Counted from the stretch's first letter, positions 1-9,724 are shown. The stretch is 64,000 nucleotides of DNA from Achromobacter pestifer (GCF_902859625.1 NZ_CADIJX010000004.1:124001-188000); one strand, 5' to 3'. The notes: generated by a model not told the origin, from the letters alone. A program made the numbers and translations.

Positions 1-371
1 CCGTTGTTGTACTGGATGATGGCGCCCGGCGAGGGACAGGCCTTCAGACAGCCCGGGTCTTCGCAGTGCATGCAGCCGTCCTTGCGGATCAGCCATTCCA
101 GGTCGCCTGCGGGGTTCTCGTATTCCGAGAAGCGCATGACGGTCCAGGAATGCTCGGTCAGGTCGGCCGGGTTGTCGTAGACGCCCACGTTGGTGCCGAT
201 CTCGTCGCGCAGATCGTTCCATTCCATACAGGCGCTTTGGCAAGCCTTGCACCCGATGCACTTGGAAACGTCGATCAGCTTGGCGACCGAGCCCGTGATG
301 GGTTCACGGATGCCCGGCGGCGGCGTGGTCGTGGCGGAGCGCCGCTTGATGTCTAGGGATTGCATGGACAT
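1..371 (-). CDS. fdxH: Formate dehydrogenase iron-sulfur (beta) subunit, 3' end cut by window
   Basis: Electron-transfer subunit of the membrane-bound respiratory formate dehydrogenase (FdnH/FdoH type). It carries electrons from the alpha subunit to the cytochrome b subunit. The 123 visible residues contain a first 4Fe-4S motif with Cys38, Cys41, Cys44 and Cys48 (CIGCKAC) and, near the window edge, a second cluster region (CMHCEDPGC). The chosen ATG has an AGGAG six bases upstream, and that site overlaps the stop of the alpha-subunit gene, so the two are translationally linked. The C-terminal part, including the expected membrane anchor, and probably the gamma subunit lie outside the window. 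Identification is secure; the choice between Fdn and Fdo type is not. Confidence 0.93.
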   Translation of the reverse strand, partial: MSMQSLDIKRRSATTTPPPGIREPITGSVAKLIDVSKCIGCKACQSACMEWNDLRDEIGTNVGVYDNPADLTEHSWTVMRFSEYENPAGDLEWLIRKDGCMHCEDPGCLKACPSPGAIIQYNN

Positions 372-381
372 GTCGGTTCTC

Positions 382-3300
382 CTAAGCCTTCTCGACCTTG
401 ACCAGGAACGACTTGAATTCCGGTGTCTGGGAATTGCCGTCGCCCACGAATGGCGTCAGGGTATTGGTGAGGAAGCCGGGTTTGGCGATACCCACAAAGC
501 CCCAGTGGATGGGAATCCCGACGTGGTGCACGGTCTTGCCTTCAACCGTCAGCGCCCGCAAGCGCTTGGTGACCAGCGCAACCGCCTTGATGTAGCCACG
601 GTTGGACGACACCTTCACGCGGCTCCCGTTGGCGATCCCCAGTTCTTTGGCCAGCGCGTCCCCGATCTCCACGAATTGCTCCGGCTGGAGAATCGCGTTG
701 ATGCGGACGTTCTTGGTCCAGTAGTGGAAGTGCTCCGTCAAACGGTAGGTGGTGGCGACATACGGGAACTTGTCCACCGTGCCCATCGCGGCCAGGTCGT
801 CCTTGAAGACGCGCGCGGCCGGATTGCTGGTGACGCCCTTGGCCTTTGGATACAGCGGGTTGTAGCCCAGCGGCGTCTCGAAGGGTTCGTAGTGTTCCGG
901 GAACGGCCCTTCGGCCATGCCCGCCCGCGCGAAGAAACGCGCCACCCCTTCCGGATTCATGATGAACGGCCCCATGCCGCCGTCGGGGTTCTCGTCGCCC
1001 TTGAAGTCAGGGATGTCGGCGCCCGCCCAAATCTTGCCGGTCCAGGAGATCAGTTTGCGGCGCGGATCGAACGGCTTGCCCGCCACGTCGCAAGAGGCAC
1101 GGTTGTACAGGATGCGGCGATTGGCCGGCCATGCCCAGGCCCAGTTCAGCGTCTGGCCGATGCCGGTAGGGTCGCTGTTGTCACGGCGTGCCATCAGGTT
1201 GCCGGTTGGGCCCCAGGCGCCGGCGAAGATCCAACAGCCGCTGGCCGTGGAACCGTCGTCGCGCAGTTCCGCGAAGCCCGCCAATTGCTCGCCGCCCTTG
1301 CGGGTGACCTTGGTCGGGTCTTTGGGGTCAACCAGGTCCACCAGCGCGCTGCCCGAGTATTCCTTGGCCAGTTCTTCCGCGGTGGGATTCTGCGGATTGC
1401 CGTAAGGCCAGGACAGGTTGACGATGGGGTCCGGAAACTTGCCGCCTTCATCCTGGTAGAGCTTGCGCAGGCGCGTGAAGATCAGCGCCATGATTTCGAT
1501 GTCGCTCTTGGCCTCGCCCGGGGGTTCCGCGCCCTTCCAGTGCCATTGCAACCAGCGCCCGGAGTTCACCAGTGCGCCGTCTTCCTCGGCAAAACAGGTC
1601 GTGGGCAAGCGGAAGACTTCCGTCTGGATCTTGGTCGGATCCACGTCGTTGGCCTCGCCCGCGTTGCGCCAGAACTCGGAGGTCTCTGTGACCAGCGGGT
1701 CCATGATGACCAGGAACTTCAGCTTGGCGAAGCCATCATTCAGCTTGGCCTTGTGCGGCGCCGCGGCCAGGGGGTTGAAGCCCTGCGCGATGTAGCCGTT
1801 CATCTTGCCCTGGGACATGAGCTCGTAGACCTGAAGCATGTCGTAGAGCTTGTCCAGCTTGGGCAGATAGTCGAACGCCCAGTTGTTTTCCGCCGTGGCC
1901 GCCTTGCCCCACCAGGCCTTCATCAGGCTGACGTGGAACTTGTTGTAGTTCTGCCAGTAGCTGAGCTGGTTAGGACGCAGCGGCTTTTGCGTGCGGGTCT
2001 CGATGTACTTGGCGTAGTCCTGTTCGGGCTCGTTGGGCAAGGTCATGTAGCCCGGCAACAGGTTCGACATCAGGCCCAGGTCGGTCAGGCCCTGGATGTT
2101 CGAGTGCCCGCGCAGCGCATTCATGCCACCGCCGGCGATGCCGATGTTGCCCAGCAGCAGCTGCACCATCGCGCCGGTACGGATGATCTGCGAACCGATG
2201 GAGTGCTGCGTCCAGCCCAGCGCGTACAAGATGGTGGCGGCGCGGTTGGGGCTGGCGGTGGACGCCAGCATCTCGCACACCTTCAGGAACTTGTCGCGGG
2301 GCGTGCCGCACACGCGCTCGACCATGTCTTCGGTGTAGCGCGAATAGTGCTTCTTCATCAGCTGATAGACGGTGCGCGGATGCGCAAGCGTCGGGTCCGT
2401 CTTGACGAAGCCGTCGTCTCCGCGCTCGTAGTCCCAGCTTGCCTTGTCGTAGCTGCGCTTCTCGGCGTTGTAGCCCGAATACAGGCCCGCCTCGAACGTG
2501 AAGTCTTCACGCACGATGAAGGAAAAGTCGGTGTAGTTGCGCACGTACTCGTGCTGGATCTTGTCGTGATCCAACAGGTACTTGATGACGCCACCCAGGA
2601 AGATGATGTCGGTGCCGGTGCGTATGGGCGCGTAGAAGTCCGCCACGGATGCCGACCGCGTAAAGCGCGGATCCACGACGATCAGTTTCGCCTTGTTATG
2701 GGCTTTTGCTTCCGTGACCCATTTGAACCCGCACGGGTGGGCCTCGGCGGCATTGCCGCCCATGATCAGTACTACGTCCGCGTTCTTGATGTCGACCCAA
2801 TGGTTCGTCATCGCTCCACGGCCAAACGTCGGGGCAAGACCTGCCACCGTCGGGCCATGTCAGACACGGGCTTGATTATCGAACGCCAGTAACCCCATGC
2901 TGCGCACAGTCTTGTGCGTGATGTAGCCCACCTCGTTGCTGCTTGCCGAGGCGGCCAACATGCCGGTGGTCAGCCACCGGTTTACCGTTTTGCCATCCGC
3001 GGTCTTCTCGACGAAGTTCGCGTCGCGGTCGGCTTTCATCAACTTGGTGATGCGCGTCAGGGCGTCGTCCCACGACATCCGCACCCATTTGTCCGACCCG
3101 GGCGCCCGGTATTCCGGGAATTGCAGGCGGTTGGGGCTGTGGATGAAGTCGATCAGGGCCGCGCCCTTGGGACAGAGCGTGCCACGGTTGACGGGGTGAT
3201 CGGGGTCGCCTTCGATGTGCATGATGCTGGCGCGCGAGTTCTTGGCGCCATCGCCCAGACCGTACATCAACAAACCACAGGCGACCGAACAGTAGGGACA

Positions 3301-3450
3301 GGTATTGCGCGTTTCAGTCATGCGCGCAAGTTTGTACTGGCGCACTTCAGCCATGGCTGTGCCGGGAGCCACCCCGAGCAATGCCAGGCTGGAGCCTGCC
3401 AGGGTTGCACCTGTCACCTTGAAGAACTGGCGGCGATTCATGTTGACCAT
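382..3450 (-). CDS. fdnG: Selenocysteine-containing formate dehydrogenase alpha subunit
   Basis: Periplasmic catalytic subunit that oxidizes formate to CO2 at a molybdenum bis-MGD centre. The gene encodes 1022 residues (E. coli FdnG is 1015) if the in-frame UGA at 2860-2862, codon 197, is read as selenocysteine. The context DNQARV-U-HGPTV matches the known active-site segment of selenium formate dehydrogenases. An N-terminal Tat signal is present (RRQFFK, Arg6-Arg7, then a hydrophobic stretch ending AMA). The 4Fe-4S ligands are Cys51, Cys54, Cys58 and Cys93. The start ATG is preceded by GGAGAGGAG. A naive gene caller would split this into two ORFs (2860-3450 and 382-2847). Frame and sequence are continuous across the UGA, so this is recoding and not a frameshift or pseudogene. 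Confidence 0.96.
2830..2862 (-). promoter_or_regulatory. Selenocysteine UGA codon with bacterial SECIS hairpin
   Basis: The UGA is at 2860-2862. Eleven bases downstream the message folds into a stem with a bulged U and the apical loop GGUCU: CGG, bulged U, GGCA, loop GGUCU, then UGCC and CCG. The full hairpin occupies 2830-2849. The loop sequence, bulged U and distance from UGA match the E. coli fdhF/fdnG SECIS as I remember it, which is the SelB recognition element. This implies that selA, selB, selC and selD exist elsewhere in the genome; none is in the window. Confidence 0.92.
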
Positions 3451-3714
3451 GAAGCACTCCTCTCCGGGTGAATGACGAAAGCCTGAGGCTAGTCCGAAGG
3501 AAAAACCCCTACAACTTCCAAGGATATTTCAATGAGTATATTCCGAAGCCGTCCTGCCGTGCAGATGTCTTAACCAGGCTTTCTGCCGCGATTTGGCGGC
3601 GAAATGGGAGTTGTTCGCAGATTTTGGATGGTCGCCTGGCTGCTACCATTGCCGGCGGTCGTGGACGGACGCGGCCTGTTTCTCCATTTTTTCCGCCTGA
3701 TTGCTGGAGCGCCG

Positions 3715-5223
3715 ATGCGCCGCTTTGCCCCGCTGGCCCTGTCCCTTGCCGCCCTCCTGATGTGCGTGCCTGCCGCCGCCGCCCCGGCGCGTACCGCCCT
3801 GAGCCCTGCCGCGGCGGCCACCGAAGCCGCCCATCAGGCGGCCATGGAAGGCTATCTGTACTTCTACCCCCTGGTCACCATGGACCTGACCCGACGCCAG
3901 TTCACGCATCCGTCGCAGGGAGCCCAGGGTGCGGCATCCAACGCCTTTCTACATGGACGCACCCTGCCCCAGCCGGGCGCGGCCACACCCTGGGCCAACC
4001 CCGACATGCTGCGCAGTACTGGGTGGCTGGACCTGACCGCTGGCCCCGTGGTGCTGTCCGTGCCCGACACCCACGGCCGCTTGTATACGCTGACCCTGCT
4101 GGATATGTGGACGGACGTGTTCGCGACCCTGGGCAAACGCACCACCGGCACGGCCAAGGGCAACACCGTGATCGTGCCGCCAGGCTGGACGGGCACGCTG
4201 CCCTCCGGCATGGCCCGCATCGACGCCCCCACGGCCCACGTCTGGGCAAAGGCCCTGATCCAGACGGACAGCCCGGCCGAGTATCCCGTGGTCAACGCCT
4301 TGCAGGACGGTTTCACGCTGACGCCGCTGTCGCAATGGAATCTGCCTGCGCAATCGCAGCGCGTGAAGTCCGACCCGAACCTGGACCTGAAAATCCCCGT
4401 CCGCGAACAGGTCGAATCCATGCCGACCGACGCCTTTTTCACCTACGCCGCCGAACTGCTGCGCAAGCATCCGCCCCACGCGACCGACCAGCCCGTGCTG
4501 GCCAAGTTGCGCCGCGTGGGCCTGATCCCCGGCCGAACGTTCGACTTCGACAAACTGGACCATCCCGTCAAACAAGGGCTGCGTCGTGGCCTGCGCGCCG
4601 CGCGCGAGCGCATGGAAGCCGCGGCGGGCGGCACCCTGCGCAATTGGCATGGCTGGCAGCAGGAAACGGGGAGCATTGGCGTCTACGGCAATTCCTATCT
4701 GCGCCGCGCCCTGGCTGCCCAGGCCCAGCCGGGCGCGGGCCTGCCCGAGGATCTGACGGTGCTGCTGCTGGCGGCCGATGGCCAGGGCGCCCCCATCGAT
4801 GGCACGCAGCGTTACGTGCTGCGTTTTGAAAGCGGCCAGTTGCCTCCCGCCGAGGCCTTGTGGTCGCTGGCGGCCTACGACGGCCAAGGCATGCCGACGG
4901 TCAATCCGTTGAACCGCCATGCCCTGGGCGACCGCGCGCCCTTGCGCTACAACGCCGACGGCTCCCTGGACGTGCATGTCAGCCACGCGGCCCCGGCGGC
5001 CGAGGATCAAGCCAACTGGCTGCCTGTGCCCGCCATGGGGCCGGTGACGCTGTTGCTGCGCGCGTACGAGCCCGGGCCGGCCTTGCTGGACGGCTTGTGG
5101 ACGCCGCCCGTGTTGGTGCGTGACGAACCAGAGGCCGCCAAGGAAACGGCGCAAGCCGTGGAGGCATCGGAAGCGGCCACGCCGCCAGCGGATGCCGGCG
5201 CCACGCCTGCGAAGAAACCCTAG
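3715..5223 (+). CDS. DUF1254/DUF1214 exported protein
   Basis: Predicted periplasmic protein of 502 residues. The start at 3715 gives a clean signal peptide (MRRFAP, hydrophobic core, cleavage near AAAAPA); an upstream in-frame ATG at 3604 would bury it behind 37 residues. The N-terminal half (YLYFYPLVTMDLTRRQF, then a WLDLTAGPVVLSVPDT stretch) resembles DUF1254. The C-terminal half resembles DUF1214 (GNSYLRRAL near residue 327, and the segment around SLAAYDGQGM). The last 40 residues are rich in Ala, Glu and Pro. The biochemical role of the family is not established. The gene stands alone and is divergent from fdnG. Confidence 0.85.
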   Translation: MRRFAPLALSLAALLMCVPAAAAPARTALSPAAAATEAAHQAAMEGYLYFYPLVTMDLTRRQFTHPSQGAQGAASNAFLHGRTLPQPGAATPWANPDMLRSTGWLDLTAGPVVLSVPDTHGRLYTLTLLDMWTDVFATLGKRTTGTAKGNTVIVPPGWTGTLPSGMARIDAPTAHVWAKALIQTDSPAEYPVVNALQDGFTLTPLSQWNLPAQSQRVKSDPNLDLKIPVREQVESMPTDAFFTYAAELLRKHPPHATDQPVLAKLRRVGLIPGRTFDFDKLDHPVKQGLRRGLRAARERMEAAAGGTLRNWHGWQQETGSIGVYGNSYLRRALAAQAQPGAGLPEDLTVLLLAADGQGAPIDGTQRYVLRFESGQLPPAEALWSLAAYDGQGMPTVNPLNRHALGDRAPLRYNADGSLDVHVSHAAPAAEDQANWLPVPAMGPVTLLLRAYEPGPALLDGLWTPPVLVRDEPEAAKETAQAVEASEAATPPADAGATPAKKP

Positions 5224-5299
5224 CCGCCGCGCAAATGACAGCGCCATGACGGGCGCCTGCCGCTACCATAGGCGTTTTATTCACGAATGAACGCCCTCC

Positions 5300-5809
5300 A
5301 TGGACGACGCCTTTAGCCACCAATTGTCGATGACCATCCTGATGACGCCAGACATGGCGAATTTTTCAGGAAACGTACACGGCGGAACCATCCTGAAATA
5401 CCTGGATCAGGTGGCCTACGCCTGTGCCAGCCGGTACGCCGGCCAATATGTGGTGACCCTGTCCGTGGACCAGGTCGTGTTCCGTGAACCCATCCACGTG
5501 GGTGAACTGGTGACCTTCCTTGCCGCCGTGAACTTCACGGGCCGCACCTCGATGGAGATCGGCATCAAGGTCGTCACCGAGGACATCCGCAAGAAGCTGG
5601 TGCGCCACACCAACAGCTGCTATTTCACGATGGTGGCGGTGGACGACCAGGGCGCATCAACCGCCGTGCCGCCGCTGGCCCCTCGTAACCTGGAAGAAAA
5701 ACAACGCTTCGAGGCCGCGCGCCTGCGCCGCGAGCTGCGCCAGGAAATGGAACGCCGCCACGACGAGATCAAGCGCGAAACCACGCACGACGCGCCGCCC
5801 TCCGCCTAA
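5300..5809 (+). CDS. Acyl-CoA thioesterase, hotdog fold
   Basis: A 169-residue hotdog-fold thioesterase of the YciA/acyl-CoA hydrolase type, expected to hydrolyse acyl-CoA thioesters in the cytoplasm. The hallmark segment is near residues 17-37: the MTPDMANFSGNVHGGTILK region, with the catalytic Asn/His-Gly-Gly around the start of the central helix, followed by YLDQVAYACASRY. A beta strand with the TLSVDQVVFREP pattern follows. The C-terminal 35 residues are charged and probably helical (EEKQRFEAARLRRELRQE). No strong Shine-Dalgarno is visible before the ATG, but the family match begins close to it. The exact substrate is unknown. Confidence 0.9.
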   Translation: MDDAFSHQLSMTILMTPDMANFSGNVHGGTILKYLDQVAYACASRYAGQYVVTLSVDQVVFREPIHVGELVTFLAAVNFTGRTSMEIGIKVVTEDIRKKLVRHTNSCYFTMVAVDDQGASTAVPPLAPRNLEEKQRFEAARLRRELRQEMERRHDEIKRETTHDAPPSA

Positions 5810-5826
5810 GCGTCAGTCAGGCCAAA

Positions 5827-5852
5827 AAAAACCGGGCGCAAGCCCGGTTTTT
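5827..5852. terminator. Bidirectional Rho-independent terminator
   Basis: A perfect 11-bp stem (AAAAACCGGGC paired with GCCCGGTTTTT) with a GCAA tetraloop and T/A tracts on both sides. It lies between two convergent genes, the thioesterase ending at 5809 and the fatty acid hydroxylase ending at 5882, so it can serve both strands. Confidence 0.93.
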
Positions 5853-5881
5853 CATGCGCGATCCTCAATCCGTGAAGGGGC

Positions 5882-6889
5882 TCAAGCGCGTTCGGCAGCG
5901 CCCGGCGGCGCGGGTGGCGCGGAGACCGGGTCGCGGTCACGGCCCACCATGCGCTTGATGCCCAGCCATTGCTGCGACCAGAACCCCCGGCCGTAGTCGC
6001 GCCCGCCCAATTCCGCCTGCTGGTCGTGGATGCCCGTGGGCCCGTAGCCCACGCCGAAGCGGGCGGTGCGGAACAGCACGTCCCAGATCGGGAACAACGC
6101 GGCAAAGTTGTAGCCGCCCACCGGCCCCGGCGACGAGGCGTCGTAGGCGATGGAATGGTGATGACGGTGAAAGCGGGGGCTGACCAGCAAGCGTTCGCCC
6201 AATGCGCCGAAATGCAGGCGCAGGTTGGCGTGTGAAAAACTCTGCGCCAACTGGGTGATGGCCACGATCACCACGAACTGTGCCGGCGGCACCCCCACCA
6301 GTTGCGACACGAACACCACCAGCACGTCACGCAGCATGTCGTCCAGCAAGTGGTTGCGGTCGTCGCTCCAGATGGTCATCTGCCGCTGGCTGTGATGCAC
6401 CGCGTGCAGCGCCCAGAGCCAGCCAAAACGATGTTGGGCACGGTGGTAGAAATAGTCCACCGCGTCGAACAGCAGCAGGTAGATGATCAGGCTGACCCAC
6501 GCCTTGTCCGTCACGCCGGGCCAGTACTGGTCCAGCTGGAACGGTGCGAAACCCCAGATATGCAGTTGCCCGAAGACGCTGTCCCAGAACGGGTCGATCG
6601 TGAAGAACAGCGCCAGCCGGAAAACACCCAGGCGGTGGATCAACGTGTACAGCACGTCAATGCCGATCTGACGGCGGTCGGTGACGGCTTCAACGGGCCG
6701 CAGGCGCTGCAAGGGGCCAAACACCAGCACCAGCACGACGATCTGCACCAGGCCCACCAGCAGCCACATCGTGGCGTCGTAGCCGTCTTCGATGAAGTTG
6801 CTCATGCCCAGGTGAAACAGCGCGGGCTGAATCAGGGTCTCGAAGAGCCATTGCTGGCACTCCCCGAACAATTGACTAAGCGTATCCAT
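5882..6889 (-). CDS. Sterol desaturase / fatty acid hydroxylase family membrane protein
   Basis: Integral membrane diiron enzyme of the fatty acid hydroxylase superfamily, 335 residues. The histidine boxes are intact: H149-R-A-Q-H153, H162-A-V-H165-H166 and H241-R-H243-H244-H245. Hydrophobic segments lie around residues 40-60, 80-97, 130-146 and 185-215. The start at 6889 lies two bases after the stop of the upstream deacetylase gene (TGA-TC-ATG), which suggests translational coupling; longer in-frame extensions run into that gene. Such enzymes hydroxylate or desaturate lipids. Being in one operon with a polysaccharide deacetylase and a beta-propeller protein suggests an envelope-related role, but the substrate cannot be read from the sequence. 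Confidence 0.86.
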   Translation of the reverse strand: MDTLSQLFGECQQWLFETLIQPALFHLGMSNFIEDGYDATMWLLVGLVQIVVLVLVFGPLQRLRPVEAVTDRRQIGIDVLYTLIHRLGVFRLALFFTIDPFWDSVFGQLHIWGFAPFQLDQYWPGVTDKAWVSLIIYLLLFDAVDYFYHRAQHRFGWLWALHAVHHSQRQMTIWSDDRNHLLDDMLRDVLVVFVSQLVGVPPAQFVVIVAITQLAQSFSHANLRLHFGALGERLLVSPRFHRHHHSIAYDASSPGPVGGYNFAALFPIWDVLFRTARFGVGYGPTGIHDQQAELGGRDYGRGFWSQQWLGIKRMVGRDRDPVSAPPAPPGAAERA

Positions 6890-6891
6890 GA

Positions 6892-7707
6892 TCAATGATG
6901 CGTAGCGATCCACTCGCGGTAGGCGGGATGCGTATTCAAGGTAGCAAAACAATAGCCCTTCTGCTGCAAGCCCACAATCAAGGGCTCCAGCACGGCGGGC
7001 GCCCAGGGGTCCTGGCGCGACCAGATGCCCAGGTGGGCCAGCAGGATGTCGCCGGGCTTGATGGTGCGCAGCGCCTGATCCAGCAGGCGGGCATTGGGGA
7101 ATTTGTCGCTGGGCAGTTCATCGCCCAGGAAACCGGCAGGCGCCCAGCCCACATGCTCGAATCCGCAGGCCTTGGCCGCTTTCAACAGGGCCGGAGAGGT
7201 CTTGCCGCCTGGGGCGCGGTACAGCGGCAGCATGTTCTGACCCGTCATCTGGTGAAAACGAGTGGCGGAACGCTTGATCTCGGCGCAGTACTGCTCGGCC
7301 GTCCATTGAGCGGTCTTGCCCGTGTCGGGTCCCGCGCTGGGCTTCACGCGGAACTTGCCGCCGGGCAGGTCGCCCTGCCAATAAACGTGGTCGTAGGTAT
7401 GCGAGCCGAAGGCATGGCCTTCCGCTGCCCGCGCCTTCCACCAGGGCGCCCACACGTCGTCCAGGCTGGAACCCTCGGTCTTCGTGCGCTCGTTGGCCAG
7501 GAAGAACGTGACGTTGACGTGGTGGCGGGCCAGCACGTCGGCAATCAGCGGCGCCACACCCATGTGGCCCGTGTCGAAAGTCAGGTAGACAGGCTTGTCG
7601 CACGTTGTCGGTGCGGCGGCATGCGCCATCGGAACAGCGCATGCCAGGACGGCGGCAAGCAGGCTTTTGACCGCCGGCAGGATGCCCGCTTTACCGCGTT
7701 GGCGCAT
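6892..7707 (-). CDS. Polysaccharide deacetylase (NodB domain), altered metal motif
   Basis: Secreted protein of 271 residues with a signal peptide (about residues 1-30, AHA cleavage) and a NodB carbohydrate-esterase domain. The first motif reads T43-F-D45-T46-G-H48 where the canonical form is TFDDG. The presumed catalytic Asp45 is kept, but the Asp that normally binds the metal is Thr. The His-x3-His metal pair is present at His103 and His107 (SHTYDH). Later conserved blocks (LYRAPGGKTSPALLKAAKACGFEHVGW and GDILLAHLG regions) are recognizable. The gene overlaps the upstream propeller gene by 17 bases. It is either a subfamily with an alternative metal shell or a catalytically impaired deacetylase. 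Confidence 0.85.
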   Translation of the reverse strand: MRQRGKAGILPAVKSLLAAVLACAVPMAHAAAPTTCDKPVYLTFDTGHMGVAPLIADVLARHHVNVTFFLANERTKTEGSSLDDVWAPWWKARAAEGHAFGSHTYDHVYWQGDLPGGKFRVKPSAGPDTGKTAQWTAEQYCAEIKRSATRFHQMTGQNMLPLYRAPGGKTSPALLKAAKACGFEHVGWAPAGFLGDELPSDKFPNARLLDQALRTIKPGDILLAHLGIWSRQDPWAPAVLEPLIVGLQQKGYCFATLNTHPAYREWIATHH

Positions 7708-8686
7708 GGTTCAGCGTCCAGACGCCGTGGGGAGACTTGCCCACCGTCACCTGATTGACGACCTTCTTCTGCTCCAGGTCCACCACCGTCAGCTTGCGCG
7801 CCCAGCGCGACGTGACCAGCAGCGTCTTGCCATCGGCCAGGACGTCCATGCAGTCTGGGCCGCCCGGCACCGGGAAGGTGTCGGTGACCGACAGCGTCAG
7901 CATGTCGATGCGGCTGATGGAATTGGCGGTGCGATTGCTGACGAACAGGTGATGCTTGTCGCCCTGCGCGCGGAATGCATGCGCGCCGGCGGCGGTCGGG
8001 ATGCGCTTGATCAGCTTGGCAGGGCCGTTGCTGACGTCATAGGCTTCCACGAACGAGTCACCGGTCAGCGCCACCAGCAGCGTTTTCTGGTCGGGCGTCA
8101 GGAACACGTCGGCCGGCGTCTTGCCAACGGACACCGTCCATTTGGGCGTCTGCGTGGCCAGGTCGATGGCGATCAGTTGATCGCTATCCTGCAAAGTCAC
8201 GTAGGCGGTCGTGCTTTTCTTGTCGATCATGATGTGGCTGGGCGTCTTGCCGGCCGGGATGCGCTTGACCAGCTTCAGGTCAAACCCCTTTTCCAGCGGC
8301 TTCCAGGCATAGATGTCGATGTGGTCCAGGCGGTTGGCCGCCGTGACGAACCACTTCATGTCCGGCGAGAACTGCAACTGATAGGGATCGACGATGCCGG
8401 TCAGCGTGCGCTGGACTTCGCCGGTCTTGGGATCCATCAGCGTGATGGAATCGCCCGTGGCGTTGGCCACCATCAGCGACTTCTCGTCCGGGGTCAGATA
8501 CAGGTGGTGCGGTTCCTTGCCGGTGGGCACGCGGCGCAGTTCCTTGTAGGAAACCGGATCGACGATGCTGACATTGGCGTCCAGGGAGTTCAGGACAAAG
8601 ATCGGGGCGGATACCGCCGCTGCGCTAAGCGCCATCCCCACGCCGGCCAGGGCGTAGCGGACAAAATGCAAGGGATTCAATTTCAA
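7691..8686 (-). CDS. YncE-like beta-propeller protein
   Basis: Exported 331-residue protein with repeated blades of the YVTN/YncE type, for example PTGKEPHHLYLTPDEKSLMVAN, PAGKTPSHIMIDKKSTTAYVT and VGKTPADVFLTPDQKTLLVA, spaced about 40-45 residues. A signal peptide ends near residue 27 (VSA-PIF). The apparent initiation codon is TTG at 8684-8686, since the next in-frame ATG would delete most of the signal peptide; this start is less certain. First gene of a three-gene operon with the deacetylase and the fatty acid hydroxylase. Propellers of this type bind ligands or partner proteins; no catalytic residues can be assigned. Confidence 0.82.
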   Translation of the reverse strand: MKLNPLHFVRYALAGVGMALSAAAVSAPIFVLNSLDANVSIVDPVSYKELRRVPTGKEPHHLYLTPDEKSLMVANATGDSITLMDPKTGEVQRTLTGIVDPYQLQFSPDMKWFVTAANRLDHIDIYAWKPLEKGFDLKLVKRIPAGKTPSHIMIDKKSTTAYVTLQDSDQLIAIDLATQTPKWTVSVGKTPADVFLTPDQKTLLVALTGDSFVEAYDVSNGPAKLIKRIPTAAGAHAFRAQGDKHHLFVSNRTANSISRIDMLTLSVTDTFPVPGGPDCMDVLADGKTLLVTSRWARKLTVVDLEQKKVVNQVTVGKSPHGVWTLNHAPTR

Positions 8687-8846
8687 GATCCGGCAAAAGG
8701 GGATCGGACAACGATCCCAGTGCTCGCCATTTTAGGCATAGCCGCCTTTCAAAAGAGCAACAGGCAGGGGTTTGGCGACAAACGCACACGCCTGTTGCGA
8801 CCCCGCAACAACCCCCTCCCGCCAACCCGCCGAAAACATCAAAAAC

Positions 8847-9719
8847 TCATTTAGCGCCAACGGGTTGCGCGTCGGCGTCAATCCAGGCTCCAGAGGCGAT
8901 ATCGCGTTCCCGCAGGTTCGCCGCGCGGGCGGCGGACGATGGCCCCAGATCCGATTCCAGCACCCCGCCCTGCGGCCCGATGACAAAGGTGCCGATGCCC
9001 GTCTGCCCATACTGCGCCGGCCACGCCACGATACGGTAGGCCGTGCCTTGCGCCCCCGGCAGCACCTTGTAGCGGTAGCCAAAATAGGCATCGCTTGCCG
9101 GCACTTCCGGCCCCATCGCCAGCGCATCCGGCCCGAAGGCCTGCGGTGGCGAACCGGGCACTTCCGGCCAGTACAGCCCGTCCATGGCGCCGGGCCGGCT
9201 GACCAGGCGGCTCGCGTAGCGGCCCTGGCCCACGCCCTGTTGATAACGTGTCTGCGCCGCTTGCAATTGTTGCAGCGTTTCGATGGCCGCCAGCTCGTTG
9301 CGTCCGATCGCGCGGCGCCGGATCTCGGCCTTGCCCGCCGCCGGATCAAACCGCCATCCCTGCCCGACGCGCACGATGGGCACCGGCATGGTCCAACCGG
9401 AGTCGCCGACGGCCAGCCATGCCCGCCCATCCTCGGCGATGACCTCGTGCTTTTTCGCCCAGGCCTCAAGGAAGCGGTAGATATCGTCCTGCGCCACGCC
9501 GCCCGGCACAATCTGCCTATGGTTGGGGCCCAGCACCTTCGCCATGGCATCAAGGTCACTGGTGGCCAGCGCATTGCTGAATGCATCGGCCGCGGCCTGC
9601 GGGGTGGGGTACAGACTTTGCGCCGCCGCAGGCGCCACAAAGCCGATCGAGAGCAACGTCGCGGCACCCAGCGCACGTGCACGAACCCAGGCATTCTTCA
9701 TGAAAATTCCCTTGTCCAT
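8847..9719 (-). CDS. DUF2950 exported protein
   Basis: A 290-residue secreted protein matching the DUF2950 pattern: a signal peptide (AAAQS cleavage about 35 residues in), PTPQAAADAFSNALATSDLDAM near the N-terminus, and a C-terminal FGYRYKVLPGAQG...TFVIGPQGGVLESDLG segment. Two starts are possible, ATG 9719 and ATG 9701; the second also has a GGGA upstream and starts directly at the signal peptide. The gene follows the DUF3300 gene by 5 bases and the two families often occur side by side, so a joint function in the envelope is likely, though unknown. Confidence 0.86.
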   Translation of the reverse strand: MDKGIFMKNAWVRARALGAATLLSIGFVAPAAAQSLYPTPQAAADAFSNALATSDLDAMAKVLGPNHRQIVPGGVAQDDIYRFLEAWAKKHEVIAEDGRAWLAVGDSGWTMPVPIVRVGQGWRFDPAAGKAEIRRRAIGRNELAAIETLQQLQAAQTRYQQGVGQGRYASRLVSRPGAMDGLYWPEVPGSPPQAFGPDALAMGPEVPASDAYFGYRYKVLPGAQGTAYRIVAWPAQYGQTGIGTFVIGPQGGVLESDLGPSSAARAANLRERDIASGAWIDADAQPVGAK

Positions 9720-9724
9720 GGTGC

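Noticed and set aside
2860-2862. Stop codon splitting fdnG, read as a frameshift or pseudogene
   Set aside because: Both parts are in the same frame, the flanking residues match the selenocysteine site, and a SECIS hairpin follows.
190-2892. 900-codon open frame on the plus strand
   Set aside because: It is antisense to the formate dehydrogenase alpha gene, has no domain and no promoter or ribosome site. It is a GC-rich shadow frame.
3949-5247. 432-codon frame opposite the DUF1254/DUF1214 gene
   Set aside because: Shadow of the plus-strand gene; no recognizable protein features.
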